A stretch of 64,000 bases of DNA from Nocardioides soli (GCF_014191495.1 NZ_JACHWR010000004.1:124001-188000); one strand, 5' to 3'; counted from the stretch's first letter, positions 41,783 through 50,398 are shown. Program-made: numbers and translations. The notes: a model not told the origin generated them from the sequence alone.

Positions 41783-43864
41783 ATGTCTGTGACCGCCGCG
41801 CCCGCGCCTGCCCCTGCCCCCGCGGCGCCGGCGGACAGCGCCACCGGCTGGGGTCACTACGCCTCCCTCGACGGGCTGCGGACCGTCGCGGTCTACCTGG
41901 TGCTGGTCTTCCACTGCGGGGTCGGCGCCTTCGCGGGCGGCTTCGTGGGCGTCGACCTCTTCTTCGTGCTCTCGGGCTTCCTGGTCTCGAGCATCCTCCT
42001 CCGGGAGCTCCGCACGACGGGCACGATCCGGCTGGGCCGGTTCTACTCCCGCCGGGTGCGGCGGCTGCTGCCGGCCGCGGTCGTCGTCGTGGTGGCGACC
42101 TGCGCGACGTCGGTGCTCGTGCTGTCGAGCGTGCGGCGGCTGCCGCTGGTCGGCGACGCCCAGAGCGCGCTCCTGTACGTCGCGAACTGGCGGTTCATCT
42201 CGCAGAGCAACGACTACTTCGCCGGTGACGTGGTCGGGCAGAGCCCGTTCCTGCACTTCTGGTCGCTCGCGATCGAGGAGCAGTTCTACGTCGTCTTCCC
42301 GCTGGTGCTGCTCCTGCTGGCGCGCCTCGACCGGTCGTGGCGCCGCGCCACGCTCGTCGGCGTCGCGGTGCTCTTCGTCGCGTCGCTCACCGCGCAGCTG
42401 GTGTGGGCGGCGATCGACGCCAACCAGGCCTACTACGGCACCGGCGCCCGGCTCTACCAGCTGCTCGCGGGCGTGCTCGCCGCGCTGCTCTTCCGGTCCC
42501 GGTTCCGGCCCCGCGGGCGCGGCATCGGCCTGGTGGCGGCGGTCTCGCTCGCCTGCCTGCTGCTGGTCGCGTCCGGCCTGGTCGACGTCACGCCGTCGTG
42601 GCGGGGCATCCTGGCGACCGCCGCCTCGGTCTCGCTGATCCTGGGCCTGATGGGGGCCGACCAGGGCCTGGTCGCGCGGGTGCTGGCCCGGCCGACGCCG
42701 GCGTACCTCGGCCGGATCTCGTACGGCACCTACCTGTGGCACTGGCCGGTGATCATCCTCTTCGGCGAGCTGATGGACCTCGACCCGCTCGCCATGGTCG
42801 CGGTGGCCGGCGTGCTCGCGACCGCGCTGGCGGCGCTGTCGTACGCCGTGCTCGAGATGCCGATCCGCCGGTCGCGCGTGCTCCAACCGCTCGCATGGCC
42901 GACCGCGGTGGCCGGCGTGGCGCTGAGCGTGCTGGTCGCGCTCACGGTGGTGCCCGGCCTGTTGCACTCCGACCGCCGTCCGGCCCTGCCCGCGGCCGGG
43001 TCGGCGGTCACCGGCTCGGAGGCCAACCGGGACGGCCCGGTGCCGAGCGTCGACTGGGAGCGGTACGTCGAGGACCGCGGCACCGACGACACGACCTGCA
43101 CGCTCAGGAACGCCGACAACTGCGTCATCGTCGACGGCGACGGGCCGCACGTGATGCTGGTCGGCGACTCCCACGCCCGGATGATCGCGCCGGCGCTCGC
43201 GAAGCTCGCGCGGGAGCACGGGTTCAAGCTCTCGGTCAGCCTCCAGGAGAGCTGCCCGTGGCAGCTCGGTGTCTACAACGCCTTCGAGGACCGGGCGACC
43301 CAGCAGCGGTGCACCGACATCCGCGACGAGACGTTCAACGACGTCATCCCCAACACTGATGTCGACCTGGTGATCCTGTCGCAGATCCCGCGGGACACCG
43401 AAGCCTGGCGCACCAAGCTGCTCAGCACCGACCCGAAGCCGGGCGAGACCCTCGAGCAGCGGCTGGTGCGCACCATCGACGACACCCTCACCCGGGTGCA
43501 CGACGCCGGTGCGCGCGCCCTGGTCATCGACAGCATGCTGACCGTGCCGCGCGACAGCGCCGCGCCGCTGGACTGCCTGGCCGGCGCGACCGAGCTCGCG
43601 CAGTGCCGGGTGCCCGTGCCGATCGAGTCGCCGCCGAGCGACGCGTTCTACCGCGCCGCGGCCGCCACGATGCCCGGCGTCCACACGGTCAACATCAACC
43701 CGATCATGTGCCCCGCGGCGCCGGTCTGCGACCCGATGGACGGCGACATCCCCGTGTGGAAGGACCGCAAGCACTACACCCCCCGGGCGCTGGACCTGCA
43801 CCGCGACGAGATCTGGAAGGCGCTGCTCGACAGCGGCGCCTTCGAGGGGTTCGATCTCGGCTAG
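41783..43864 (+). CDS. Membrane acyltransferase of the OafA/YrhL type with C-terminal SGNH domain
   Basis: A 693-residue protein. The N-terminal acyltransferase-3 domain (about 25-390) has about ten hydrophobic helices. It shows YASLDGLRTVAVYLVLVFHCG with the catalytic His, FVGVDLFFVLSGFLVSSILLREL, GRFYSRRVRRLLPA, and HFWSLAIEEQFYVVFPL. The SGNH domain (about 440-690) starts VMLVGDSHARMIAPAL with the Asp-Ser nucleophile pair. Such enzymes O-acetylate cell-surface glycans. Monocistronic; not clearly linked to steroid genes. ATG at 41783 is preceded directly by an in-frame GTG at 41780. Confidence 0.85.
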   Translation: MSVTAAPAPAPAPAAPADSATGWGHYASLDGLRTVAVYLVLVFHCGVGAFAGGFVGVDLFFVLSGFLVSSILLRELRTTGTIRLGRFYSRRVRRLLPAAVVVVVATCATSVLVLSSVRRLPLVGDAQSALLYVANWRFISQSNDYFAGDVVGQSPFLHFWSLAIEEQFYVVFPLVLLLLARLDRSWRRATLVGVAVLFVASLTAQLVWAAIDANQAYYGTGARLYQLLAGVLAALLFRSRFRPRGRGIGLVAAVSLACLLLVASGLVDVTPSWRGILATAASVSLILGLMGADQGLVARVLARPTPAYLGRISYGTYLWHWPVIILFGELMDLDPLAMVAVAGVLATALAALSYAVLEMPIRRSRVLQPLAWPTAVAGVALSVLVALTVVPGLLHSDRRPALPAAGSAVTGSEANRDGPVPSVDWERYVEDRGTDDTTCTLRNADNCVIVDGDGPHVMLVGDSHARMIAPALAKLAREHGFKLSVSLQESCPWQLGVYNAFEDRATQQRCTDIRDETFNDVIPNTDVDLVILSQIPRDTEAWRTKLLSTDPKPGETLEQRLVRTIDDTLTRVHDAGARALVIDSMLTVPRDSAAPLDCLAGATELAQCRVPVPIESPPSDAFYRAAAATMPGVHTVNINPIMCPAAPVCDPMDGDIPVWKDRKHYTPRALDLHRDEIWKALLDSGAFEGFDLG

Positions 43865-43888
43865 AGCTCGTCGGTGCTGCGGGGCGGT

Positions 43889-43978
43889 GGCTTCATCAAG
43901 GGATGAAGGTCGACCCGCGCCTCCCCGGGCGAGCTCGGCAGGGGAGGCGCGACCTCGACCTCATCCCTTGATGAAACC
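43889..43978. repeat. Palindromic repeat family D, second copy
   Basis: GGCTTCATCAAGGGATGAAGG (outer left arm, 43889-43909) pairs with CTCATCCCTTGATGAAACC (right arm, about 43960-43978). Inside it a second hairpin, GCGCCTCCCC / GGGGAGGCGC, is at 43918-43927 and 43941-43950. It separates the convergent acyltransferase and PPK2 genes and is related to the copy at 32731-32819. Confidence 0.88.
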
Positions 43979-43998
43979 GAGGCAGACGAGACCAGTCG

Positions 43999-44805
43999 TC
44001 AGTCGAGGAGCGTCGCGACGTGGTCGGGCACGTAGTGGGTGAGCTCGCGGGGCGGCCGTTCGTAGCCGGTGGACGGCGGCCGGTCGGGCACCGTGATCGG
44101 CGGCTGGTCGATCTCGAGGTAGGAGATCGTGGAGAGGAGGTGCGCCATCATGTTCAGCCGCGCCTCCTTCTTGACGTCCCCCTCCACGACGTACCAGGGC
44201 GCCTCGGGGATGTCGGTGTGCATCATCATCTCGTCCTTCGCGCGGGAGTAGTCCTCCCAGTGCGTGATCGACTGCAGGTCGGTCGTGGACAGCTTCCAGC
44301 GGCGCATCGGGTCGTCGATCCGGTCCTTGAAGCGACGCTGCTGCTCGTCGTCGCTCACCGAGAACCAGTACTTCCGCAGCAGGATCCCGTCCTCCACCAG
44401 CAGCCGCTCGAAGATCGGGCACTGGTGCAGGAATCGGACGTGCTCATCCGGGGTGCAGAAGCCCAGCACCCGCTCGACGCCGGCGCGGTTGTACCAGGAC
44501 CGGTCGAAGAGCACCATCTCGCCGCGGCTGGGCAGGTGCTCGACGTACCGCTGGAAGTACCACTGTCCCTTCTGCCGCTCACTGGGCATCGGCAGCGCGA
44601 CGATGCGGGCGACGCGCGGGTTGAGGTAGTGCGTGATCCGCTTGATCGCGCCGCCCTTGCCGGCGGCGTCGCGGCCTTCGAAGATCACCGCCACGCGTGC
44701 GCCGGTGGCCCGCACCCACTCCTGCACCTTGACCAGCTCGGCCTGCAGCCGGAACAGCTCGGCCTCGTAGGTGTCCGCGTCGAGACGCTTCCTCGGCTTG
44801 CTCAT
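43999..44805 (-). CDS. ppk2: Polyphosphate kinase 2
   Basis: A 268-residue PPK2. Walker A GRDAAGKGG is at residues 44-52, and EMVLFDRSWYNRAGVERVLGF holds the Walker B Asp and the PPK2-specific Arg. GQWYFQRYVEHLP and KYWFSVSDDEQQRRF are further family blocks. The enzyme transfers phosphate between polyphosphate and nucleotides. The single PPK2 domain and length fit class I (diphosphate to triphosphate direction), but this is not certain from sequence alone. Divergent from the DUF480-methyltransferase gene by 35 bp. Confidence 0.92.
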   Translation of the reverse strand: MSKPRKRLDADTYEAELFRLQAELVKVQEWVRATGARVAVIFEGRDAAGKGGAIKRITHYLNPRVARIVALPMPSERQKGQWYFQRYVEHLPSRGEMVLFDRSWYNRAGVERVLGFCTPDEHVRFLHQCPIFERLLVEDGILLRKYWFSVSDDEQQRRFKDRIDDPMRRWKLSTTDLQSITHWEDYSRAKDEMMMHTDIPEAPWYVVEGDVKKEARLNMMAHLLSTISYLEIDQPPITVPDRPPSTGYERPPRELTHYVPDHVATLLD

Positions 44806-44840
44806 GAGCCACCATAGCGACGACCACTAGGGTCGGGGTC

Positions 44841-46046
44841 GTGACCGACCTCCCCGAGCTCGACCCCGAGGAGCAGCGCGTCCTCGGCAGCCTGCTGGAG
44901 AAGCAGGTGACCGTGCCCGCGTCCTACCCGCTGACGCTGAACTCGCTGCGCACCGCCTGCAACCAGTCCAACAGCCGCGAGCCCGTGACCGAGTACGACG
45001 AGCAGACCGTCGAGCAGACCGGCCGCCGGCTCAAGGAGAAGGGGCTGCTGCGGATCGTCTGGTCCGACACCGGGCGGCGGACGCTGAAGTACCACCAGAC
45101 GCTCGACGAGGCCCTCGGGCTCGCCGACGACGAGCGCGCCCTGGTCACCGTGCTGCTGCTCCGCGGGCCCCAGGCACCCGGCGAGCTGCGGACCCGCACC
45201 GAGCGGCTGCACGCCTTCGCCGACCGCGACGAGGTGGAGCGGACGCTGCAGGGGATGGCCGAGCGCGGCCTGGTCCGCCAGCTGCCGCGCCGCGGCGGCG
45301 ACCGCGACAGCCGCTGGTTGCACCTGCTGGGCGGCCCACCGGCCGAGGAGGCCCCGGCCGGCGCGCCCGCCGTCGATCGCGACAGCGTGCTCGCGGCCGG
45401 AGCCGAGACCCGGGACGAGCGGGTTCGCGCGTCGTACGACGCGGTCGCGGAGGCGTACGCCGACAGCCTGCTCAGCGAGCTGGCCGGCCTGCCCTTCGAG
45501 ACCTGGCTCCTCGACCGGGTCGCCGCGTACGCCGCCGGCGGGCCGGTCGTCGAGGTCGGCTGCGGCCCCGGCCACGTGACGGCCTACCTCGCCGAGGCGG
45601 GCGCCGACGCGACCGGCATCGACCTCTCGCCGGGCATGGTCGAGCAGGCGCGCCGCCGGTTCCCCGACGGCACCTACGAGGTCGGCGACCTGCGCCGGTT
45701 GATGCGTCCCACGACCGCGCCGGGGTGGGCGACGGTGCTCGCGTGGTACTCGCTGATCCATCTCGCCGCCTCCGAGCTGCCCGGCGCGATCGAGGCGCTG
45801 ACGCGGCCGCTGGCTCCGGGCGGCTGGCTGGTGCTCGGCCTGCACGCCGGTGCCGAGGTGCGCCACCACGACAGCTGGTTCGACGTGCCCGTCGACCTCG
45901 ACTTCGTCCTGCACGAGCCCGAGGACGTCGTGGCGCTGGTGCAGGCGGCCGGGCTCGTCGAGGTCGAGTGGTACCGCCGCGGCGCGCTCGAGCACCGCGG
46001 CGAGACGACCGACCGCCTGTACGTCGTGGCGCGCCGCCCGGTCTGA
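44841..46046 (+). CDS. DUF480 (YceH)-class I methyltransferase fusion
   Basis: A 401-residue protein in two parts. The first about 170 residues are a DUF480/YceH unit made of two winged-helix-like repeats: LDPEEQRVLGSLLEKQVTVP, YPLTLNSLRTACNQ and EKGLLRIVW, then a second repeat with LVTVLLLRGPQAPGELR. The rest (about 185-401) is a class I methyltransferase with VVEVGCGPGHVTAYLAEAG (motif I) and IDLSPGMVEQARRRFPDG. A methyltransferase fused to DUF480 suggests nucleic acid- or protein-directed modification, but the substrate is unknown. A -10-like TAGGGT (44828-44833) lies seven bases before the GTG, suggesting a leaderless message. Confidence 0.82.
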   Translation: MTDLPELDPEEQRVLGSLLEKQVTVPASYPLTLNSLRTACNQSNSREPVTEYDEQTVEQTGRRLKEKGLLRIVWSDTGRRTLKYHQTLDEALGLADDERALVTVLLLRGPQAPGELRTRTERLHAFADRDEVERTLQGMAERGLVRQLPRRGGDRDSRWLHLLGGPPAEEAPAGAPAVDRDSVLAAGAETRDERVRASYDAVAEAYADSLLSELAGLPFETWLLDRVAAYAAGGPVVEVGCGPGHVTAYLAEAGADATGIDLSPGMVEQARRRFPDGTYEVGDLRRLMRPTTAPGWATVLAWYSLIHLAASELPGAIEALTRPLAPGGWLVLGLHAGAEVRHHDSWFDVPVDLDFVLHEPEDVVALVQAAGLVEVEWYRRGALEHRGETTDRLYVVARRPV

Positions 46047-46068
46047 CCGGTCGAGTCGACGGTGCCGG

Positions 46069-46947
46069 TCAGGCGGTCGTCAGCACGACGTCGCCCAGCA
46101 CCGGCGCGCCGTCGCGCTCGCCGCCCGCGACGCTCGCGGAGCCGACGATCCGGCCGTCCTCGTGCCAGCCCCGGACTCGGATCGTCTCGCCCGGGAAGAC
46201 CACCCCGGCGAACTTCACCCCGAAGCCGCCGACCCGCGCCGCGTCGCCGTCGAGCAGCTCGTCGGTGAGGGTGCGGAGCACGATGCCGTAGGAGCACAGC
46301 CCGTGCAGGATCGGGGCGGGGAAGCCCGCGGCCTTGGCGAACCCCGGGTCCGCGTGCAGCGGGTTGCGGTCACCGCAGAGCCGATAGAGCAGCGCCTGCT
46401 GGGGGGTGACGGCGTACGTCGTGTCCGTGTCGGGGACGCGGTCGGGCAGCTCGACGGGCTCGGCCGAGCCGCGGTCGCCGCCCCAGCCGCCCTCGCCCCG
46501 CACGAAGATCGACGAGCGGGTGGTCCACAGCCGCTCGCCCGAGGGGGCGGTGGCGACGCCCTCCTGCCAGATCACGGCGGCCTTGCCCTTGTCCCAGATC
46601 TCGCTGATCCGAGTGGTAACCGTGGCCGAGCCGGACGCGCGGACCCGCCCGGCCACGGAGATCGATTGCGACCCGTGCACGACCTGGGCCAGGTTGATGT
46701 CGCAACCGGGCAGCTCGAGCGGAGGCGGGTCGGTGGCGTGGAAGGTCGGAGCGACCACGCCGAAGGACGGCAGCACCTGGAGGTCCGGGCCGTCGAGGGT
46801 GTAGCGGAGTGCGGTGGGGGAGAGCTGGTCGCCCGGCTTCGAGCCGGTGCCGATCGCGAGGTGGTAGAGCAGGACGTCGCTCTCGCTCCACGAGAAGTCG
46901 ACCGAGCCGAGCTCGGCACCGATCGCCTTGTCGGGGTCGATGGGCAT
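46069..46947 (-). CDS. chsH3: Steroid enoyl-CoA hydratase ChsH3 (Rv3538 type)
   Basis: A 292-residue double hot-dog enzyme. The N-terminal hot-dog has SESDVLLYHLAIGTG. The C-terminal half holds the hydratase-2 motif YRLCGDRNPLHADP (Asp193, His198) and FPAPILHG, then GGFGVKFAGVVFPGETIRVRGW. This matches the Rv3538/ChsH3 enzyme that hydrates CoA esters of the 5-carbon steroid side chain. As in M. tuberculosis, it lies directly downstream of kstD on the same strand; the ATG overlaps the kstD stop (TGATG). Confidence 0.85.
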   Translation of the reverse strand: MPIDPDKAIGAELGSVDFSWSESDVLLYHLAIGTGSKPGDQLSPTALRYTLDGPDLQVLPSFGVVAPTFHATDPPPLELPGCDINLAQVVHGSQSISVAGRVRASGSATVTTRISEIWDKGKAAVIWQEGVATAPSGERLWTTRSSIFVRGEGGWGGDRGSAEPVELPDRVPDTDTTYAVTPQQALLYRLCGDRNPLHADPGFAKAAGFPAPILHGLCSYGIVLRTLTDELLDGDAARVGGFGVKFAGVVFPGETIRVRGWHEDGRIVGSASVAGGERDGAPVLGDVVLTTA

Positions 46948-48659
46948 CAGGACTCCTCCGTGGTGGCAGCGGGCGTGCCGGGCTCGGAGCCGGCGATGTC
47001 CTCGACGGCCAGGTAGCCGAACACCAGCGCCGGTCCGATCGTGGCGCCGGGGCCGGCGTACGTGTAGCCCATGACGGCGGCCGAGACGTTGCCCGCGGCG
47101 TACAGGCCCGGGATCACCGATCCGTCGGGCCGGACCACGCGGGCCCGCTCGTCGGTGAGCAGGCCGCCCTTGGTGCCGAGGTCGCCGGGCACGATCTTGA
47201 CGGCGTAGAACGGCGCCTGGTCGATCACGTGGAGCGACGGGTTCGGCTTGACGGTGGGGTCGGAGTAGTACTTGTCGTAGGCCGACTCGCCGCGGTGGAA
47301 GTCCTCGTCGACGCCGCCGCGCGCGAAGCCGTTGAACCGCTCGACGGTCGCGACCAGGGCGTCGATCGGCACGGCGATCTCCTTCGCGAGCTCCTCGAGC
47401 GACGCGCCCTTCTTGATCGTGCCGTTCTTGTACCAGCGTCCCGGGAACGGCTGGCGCGGGCTCAGCCCGGCGAAGAGGTACCGGTTGCGGTAGCGCTGGT
47501 CGATGATCATCCAGCTCGGCACGTGCGCGACGCCGGTCCGCTCGCCCTCGTACATCGCTTGCACGGCCTCGACGTAGGGGAGCGCCTCGTTCATGTAGCG
47601 CCGACCGGCCTGGTTGACCATGATCGAGCCGGGCAGGTTGCGCTCGGCCAGGCAGAACCACGGTCCGCCCGGCAGCGGGATCGTCGGACCCCACCATGCG
47701 TCGTCCATGATGTCGATCGCCGCACCGGCGGCGATGCCGGCCTCCAGGCCCGCGCCGGTGTTGTACGCCGAGCCGGTGGTCCAGTCCTCGGAGGTCGGCT
47801 GCGGAAGGAACTTGGCGCGCAGCTCCGGGTTGTGCTCGAAGCCGCCGCTGCCGAGCACCACGCCGCGCCGGGCCCGGATCTCGTGGCGCTGCCCGTCGTG
47901 CTCGACCACGACGCCGACCACGCGGCCGCCGTCGAGGATGAGGTCGGTCAGCGCGTGGTCGTAGAAGAGCGGGACGTCGGCGTCGACGAGCCCCTGGCGC
48001 AGTCCGATGGCGATGGCGTTGCCCATCGCGTACATCTTGCGGCCGAGCAGCATGCTGAGCAGCCGCCGGAGCACCACGAGGACCATCGTGACCGGGCCCT
48101 TGATCGTGCGCAGGCCGAGGCTGATCTTGCGGTACATCGCCTGGGTGACGATGAGGTTCGCGGGCGCCTTCGTGTACGGCGGGTGCAGGTGGTCGAGCTC
48201 GTCGCCGAGGAAGCGCGCGTCCAGCGGGATCGGCTCCACCGTGCGCCCGCGCGGCCGGCCCCCGGGCGCCTCCGGGTGGTAGTCGGCGTACTGCGGCACC
48301 CAGGTGAAGCGCACCGGCGTGTTGGCCTTGATGAAGTCCATGACCTCGGCGCCGCGGTCGACGTAGGTGTCGCGGCGGACCTTGCTCACCGCGTCGCCCA
48401 CGATCGAGTCGAGGTAGCGCTTGGAGTTGGCGAGGTCGTCGTCCTCCCCGGCCGCCTTGAGCGCGTAGTTGCCCGGGATCCAGACCCCGCCGCCGCTCCG
48501 GGCGGTGGAGCCGCCGAAGTAGGAGCTCTTCTCGATCAGCACCGTGTCGAGGCCGCGCCGCTTTGCCGCCAGCGCTGCGGTCATGCCGGCGCCACCCGCG
48601 CCGACGACCACGACGTCGACGCTCTCCGCAAGTTCTCGGGGAGGCAGGGGGGTCGTCAT
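46947..48659 (-). CDS. kstD: 3-ketosteroid delta1-dehydrogenase
   Basis: A 570-residue FAD enzyme. The FAD motif VVVVGAGGAGMTAALAAKRRG is at about residues 13-33. The FAD_binding_2 pattern continues with SYFGGSTARSGGGVWIPGN and ends with GLYAAGNVSAAVMGYTYAGPGATIGPALVFGY. These C-terminal stretches match known KstD enzymes (Rv3537). The enzyme introduces the C1-C2 double bond of the steroid A-ring. It is divergent from hsaE with a KstR-like operator between. A -10-like TACAGT lies eight bases before the ATG, so the transcript is probably leaderless. Confidence 0.92.
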   Translation of the reverse strand: MTTPLPPRELAESVDVVVVGAGGAGMTAALAAKRRGLDTVLIEKSSYFGGSTARSGGGVWIPGNYALKAAGEDDDLANSKRYLDSIVGDAVSKVRRDTYVDRGAEVMDFIKANTPVRFTWVPQYADYHPEAPGGRPRGRTVEPIPLDARFLGDELDHLHPPYTKAPANLIVTQAMYRKISLGLRTIKGPVTMVLVVLRRLLSMLLGRKMYAMGNAIAIGLRQGLVDADVPLFYDHALTDLILDGGRVVGVVVEHDGQRHEIRARRGVVLGSGGFEHNPELRAKFLPQPTSEDWTTGSAYNTGAGLEAGIAAGAAIDIMDDAWWGPTIPLPGGPWFCLAERNLPGSIMVNQAGRRYMNEALPYVEAVQAMYEGERTGVAHVPSWMIIDQRYRNRYLFAGLSPRQPFPGRWYKNGTIKKGASLEELAKEIAVPIDALVATVERFNGFARGGVDEDFHRGESAYDKYYSDPTVKPNPSLHVIDQAPFYAVKIVPGDLGTKGGLLTDERARVVRPDGSVIPGLYAAGNVSAAVMGYTYAGPGATIGPALVFGYLAVEDIAGSEPGTPAATTEES

Positions 48660-48667
48660 GGCCAGAA

Positions 48668-48687
48668 ACTGTAACAGGTTCTACTAT
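48668..48687. promoter_or_regulatory. Divergent leaderless kstD/hsaE promoters with a shared KstR-like operator
   Basis: TGTAACAGGTTCTA (48670-48683) matches all fixed positions of TnnAACnnGTTnnA. The plus-strand -10 TACTAT (48682-48687) is six bases before the hsaE GTG at 48694. The minus-strand -10 TACAGT (48673-48668) is eight bases before the kstD ATG at 48659. Both genes would start transcription at or next to their start codons, and the operator covers both -10 elements. Confidence 0.82.
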
Positions 48688-48693
48688 CGTCCC

Positions 48694-49491
48694 GTGACCA
48701 ACCAGGACGCCATCGCCGCAGCGGTCGATCGACTGGCCGAGGCGCAACGCACCCGGGTGCCGTGCGCGCCGGTGCGCGACCTCATCGGGACCGACGACCT
48801 CGACGCGGCGTACGCCGTGCAGCAGGGGCTGGTCCGGGCTCGCATCGACGGCGGCGTGACCGTCGTCGGCCGCAAGATCGGTGCGACCTCCGAGGCCGTG
48901 CAGAACCAGCTCGGCGTGGACCAGCCCGACTTCGGCTACCTGCTCAGCGACATGGACGTCAGCGCCGACGACCCCATCTCCATGCGGACGCTGGTGCAGC
49001 CCCGGGTCGAGGCCGAGGTCGCGTTCGTGCTCGCCCACGACATCGACCCGCCTGGCGGGGCCGAGATCACCCTCGACGTCGTACGCGCCGCCGTCGACGT
49101 CGCCCTGCCGGCGCTGGAGATCGTCGACTCGCGCATCGCCGACTGGGCGATCACGTTCACCGACACCGTCGCCGACAACGCCTCCAGCGGGCTCTTCGTG
49201 GTCGGCACCGAGGGCATCCCGCTCGATCGGATCGAGCCGCGCGACGTCACCATGTCGCTGACCGTCAACGGCGAGGAGCGCTCGGCCGGCACCGGCGCCG
49301 CCTGCCTCGGCGACCCGCTGGAGGCGCTGCGCTGGCTCGCCGTCCAGGCGCAGCGGTACGGCGACCCGTTGCGTGCCGGCCACCTGATCCTGTCCGGGGC
49401 CCTGGGCCCGTTCGTGCCGTTCGCCCCGGGGGACCGGGTCGTCGCGTCCATCAGCGGCTTCGCGCCGCTGAGCGTCACCTTCGAGGAGTGA
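48694..49491 (+). CDS. hsaE: 2-hydroxypenta-2,4-dienoate hydratase HsaE
   Basis: A 265-residue hydratase of the MhpD/fumarylacetoacetate-hydrolase-like family. GRKIGATSEAVQNQLGVDQPDFGYLL, then VEAEVAFVLAHDI, and LPALEIVDSRIADW are conserved, with metal-binding acidic residues in the VEAEVAF and EIVDSR stretches. It adds water to the dienoate left after steroid ring opening, giving 4-hydroxy-2-oxo acid for HsaF. First gene of the hsaE-hsaG-hsaF operon. GTG at 48694 has no Shine-Dalgarno; it fits a leaderless start next to the -10 at 48682. Confidence 0.92.
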   Translation: MTNQDAIAAAVDRLAEAQRTRVPCAPVRDLIGTDDLDAAYAVQQGLVRARIDGGVTVVGRKIGATSEAVQNQLGVDQPDFGYLLSDMDVSADDPISMRTLVQPRVEAEVAFVLAHDIDPPGGAEITLDVVRAAVDVALPALEIVDSRIADWAITFTDTVADNASSGLFVVGTEGIPLDRIEPRDVTMSLTVNGEERSAGTGAACLGDPLEALRWLAVQAQRYGDPLRAGHLILSGALGPFVPFAPGDRVVASISGFAPLSVTFEE

Positions 49492-49495
49492 TCTG

Positions 49496-50398
49496 ATGTC
49501 AAAGCTGAGTGCGGCGATCGTGGGGCCGGGCAACATCGGTACCGATCTGATGTACAAGCTGCTGCGGTCGGAGGTGATCGAGCCGCGGTGGATGATCGGG
49601 GTGGATCCGGCGAGTGAGGGGCTGCGGCTGGCTCGTGACCAGGGGTTGGTGTCGACGCACGAGGGCGTGGACTGGCTGCTGAAGCAGGACGAGCTGCCGG
49701 ACCTGATCTTCGAGGCGACCTCGGCGTACGTGCATCGCGAGTACGCGCCGCGGTACGAGGAGGCTGGCATCCGCGCGGTCGACCTGACGCCGGCCGCGAT
49801 CGGGCCGGCGGTGATCCCGCCGGTCAACGGCGAGGAGCACGTGGGTGCGATGAACGTCAACATGATCACCTGTGGCGGCCAGGCGACGATCCCGATGGTG
49901 GCGGCGGTCTCGCGGGCCGCGGCCGTGTCGTACGCGGAGATCGTGGCGTCGGTCTCCTCGGTCTCCGCCGGCCCGGGCACCCGCGCGAACATCGACGAGT
50001 TCACGCGGACGACGTCGCGTGGGGTGACCGAGATCGGGGGTGCGGCGGAGGGCAAGGCGATCATCATCTTGAACCCGGCCGAGCCGCCGATGATCATGCG
50101 CGACACGATCTTCTGTGCGGTGTCGCCGGAGGCGGACCGGGACGCGATCGTGACGTCGGTGGTGGCGATGGAGAAGGCCGTGCAGGAGTACGTGCCGGGC
50201 TACCGACTGCTCCAGGAGCCGCAGCTCGACGAGCCGTCGGAGGCGACCCGGGGGCAGCTGAAGGTGTCGATCTTCGTCGAGGTCGAGGGCGCGGGGGACT
50301 ACCTGCCGCCGTACTCCGGCAACCTCGACATCATGACCGCCGCCGCGACCCAGGTCGGCGAGAACATCGCCCGCTCGCTCCTCCCCAGCGGTGGTTGA
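49496..50398 (+). CDS. hsaG: Acetaldehyde/propionaldehyde dehydrogenase (acylating) HsaG
   Basis: A 300-residue enzyme of the DmpF type. The NAD motif VGPGNIGTDLMYKLL is at residues 9-23, and the catalytic Cys126 lies in MITCGGQATIPM. NPAEPPMIMRDTIFC and the rest of the fold match. It converts the aldehyde released by HsaF to acyl-CoA, by channelling inside the HsaF-HsaG complex. Starts five bases after hsaE. The stop codon lies inside a palindromic repeat (the TGA of GGTGGTTGA), so the last residues and stop come from the repeat. Confidence 0.93.
   Translation: MSKLSAAIVGPGNIGTDLMYKLLRSEVIEPRWMIGVDPASEGLRLARDQGLVSTHEGVDWLLKQDELPDLIFEATSAYVHREYAPRYEEAGIRAVDLTPAAIGPAVIPPVNGEEHVGAMNVNMITCGGQATIPMVAAVSRAAAVSYAEIVASVSSVSAGPGTRANIDEFTRTTSRGVTEIGGAAEGKAIIILNPAEPPMIMRDTIFCAVSPEADRDAIVTSVVAMEKAVQEYVPGYRLLQEPQLDEPSEATRGQLKVSIFVEVEGAGDYLPPYSGNLDIMTAAATQVGENIARSLLPSGG

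Noticed and set aside
46069..50106. A very long minus-strand open frame of about 1345 codons
   Set aside because: Only its end (46069-46947) is a real gene, chsH3. The rest is a shadow across kstD and the hsa genes, caused by the high GC content.
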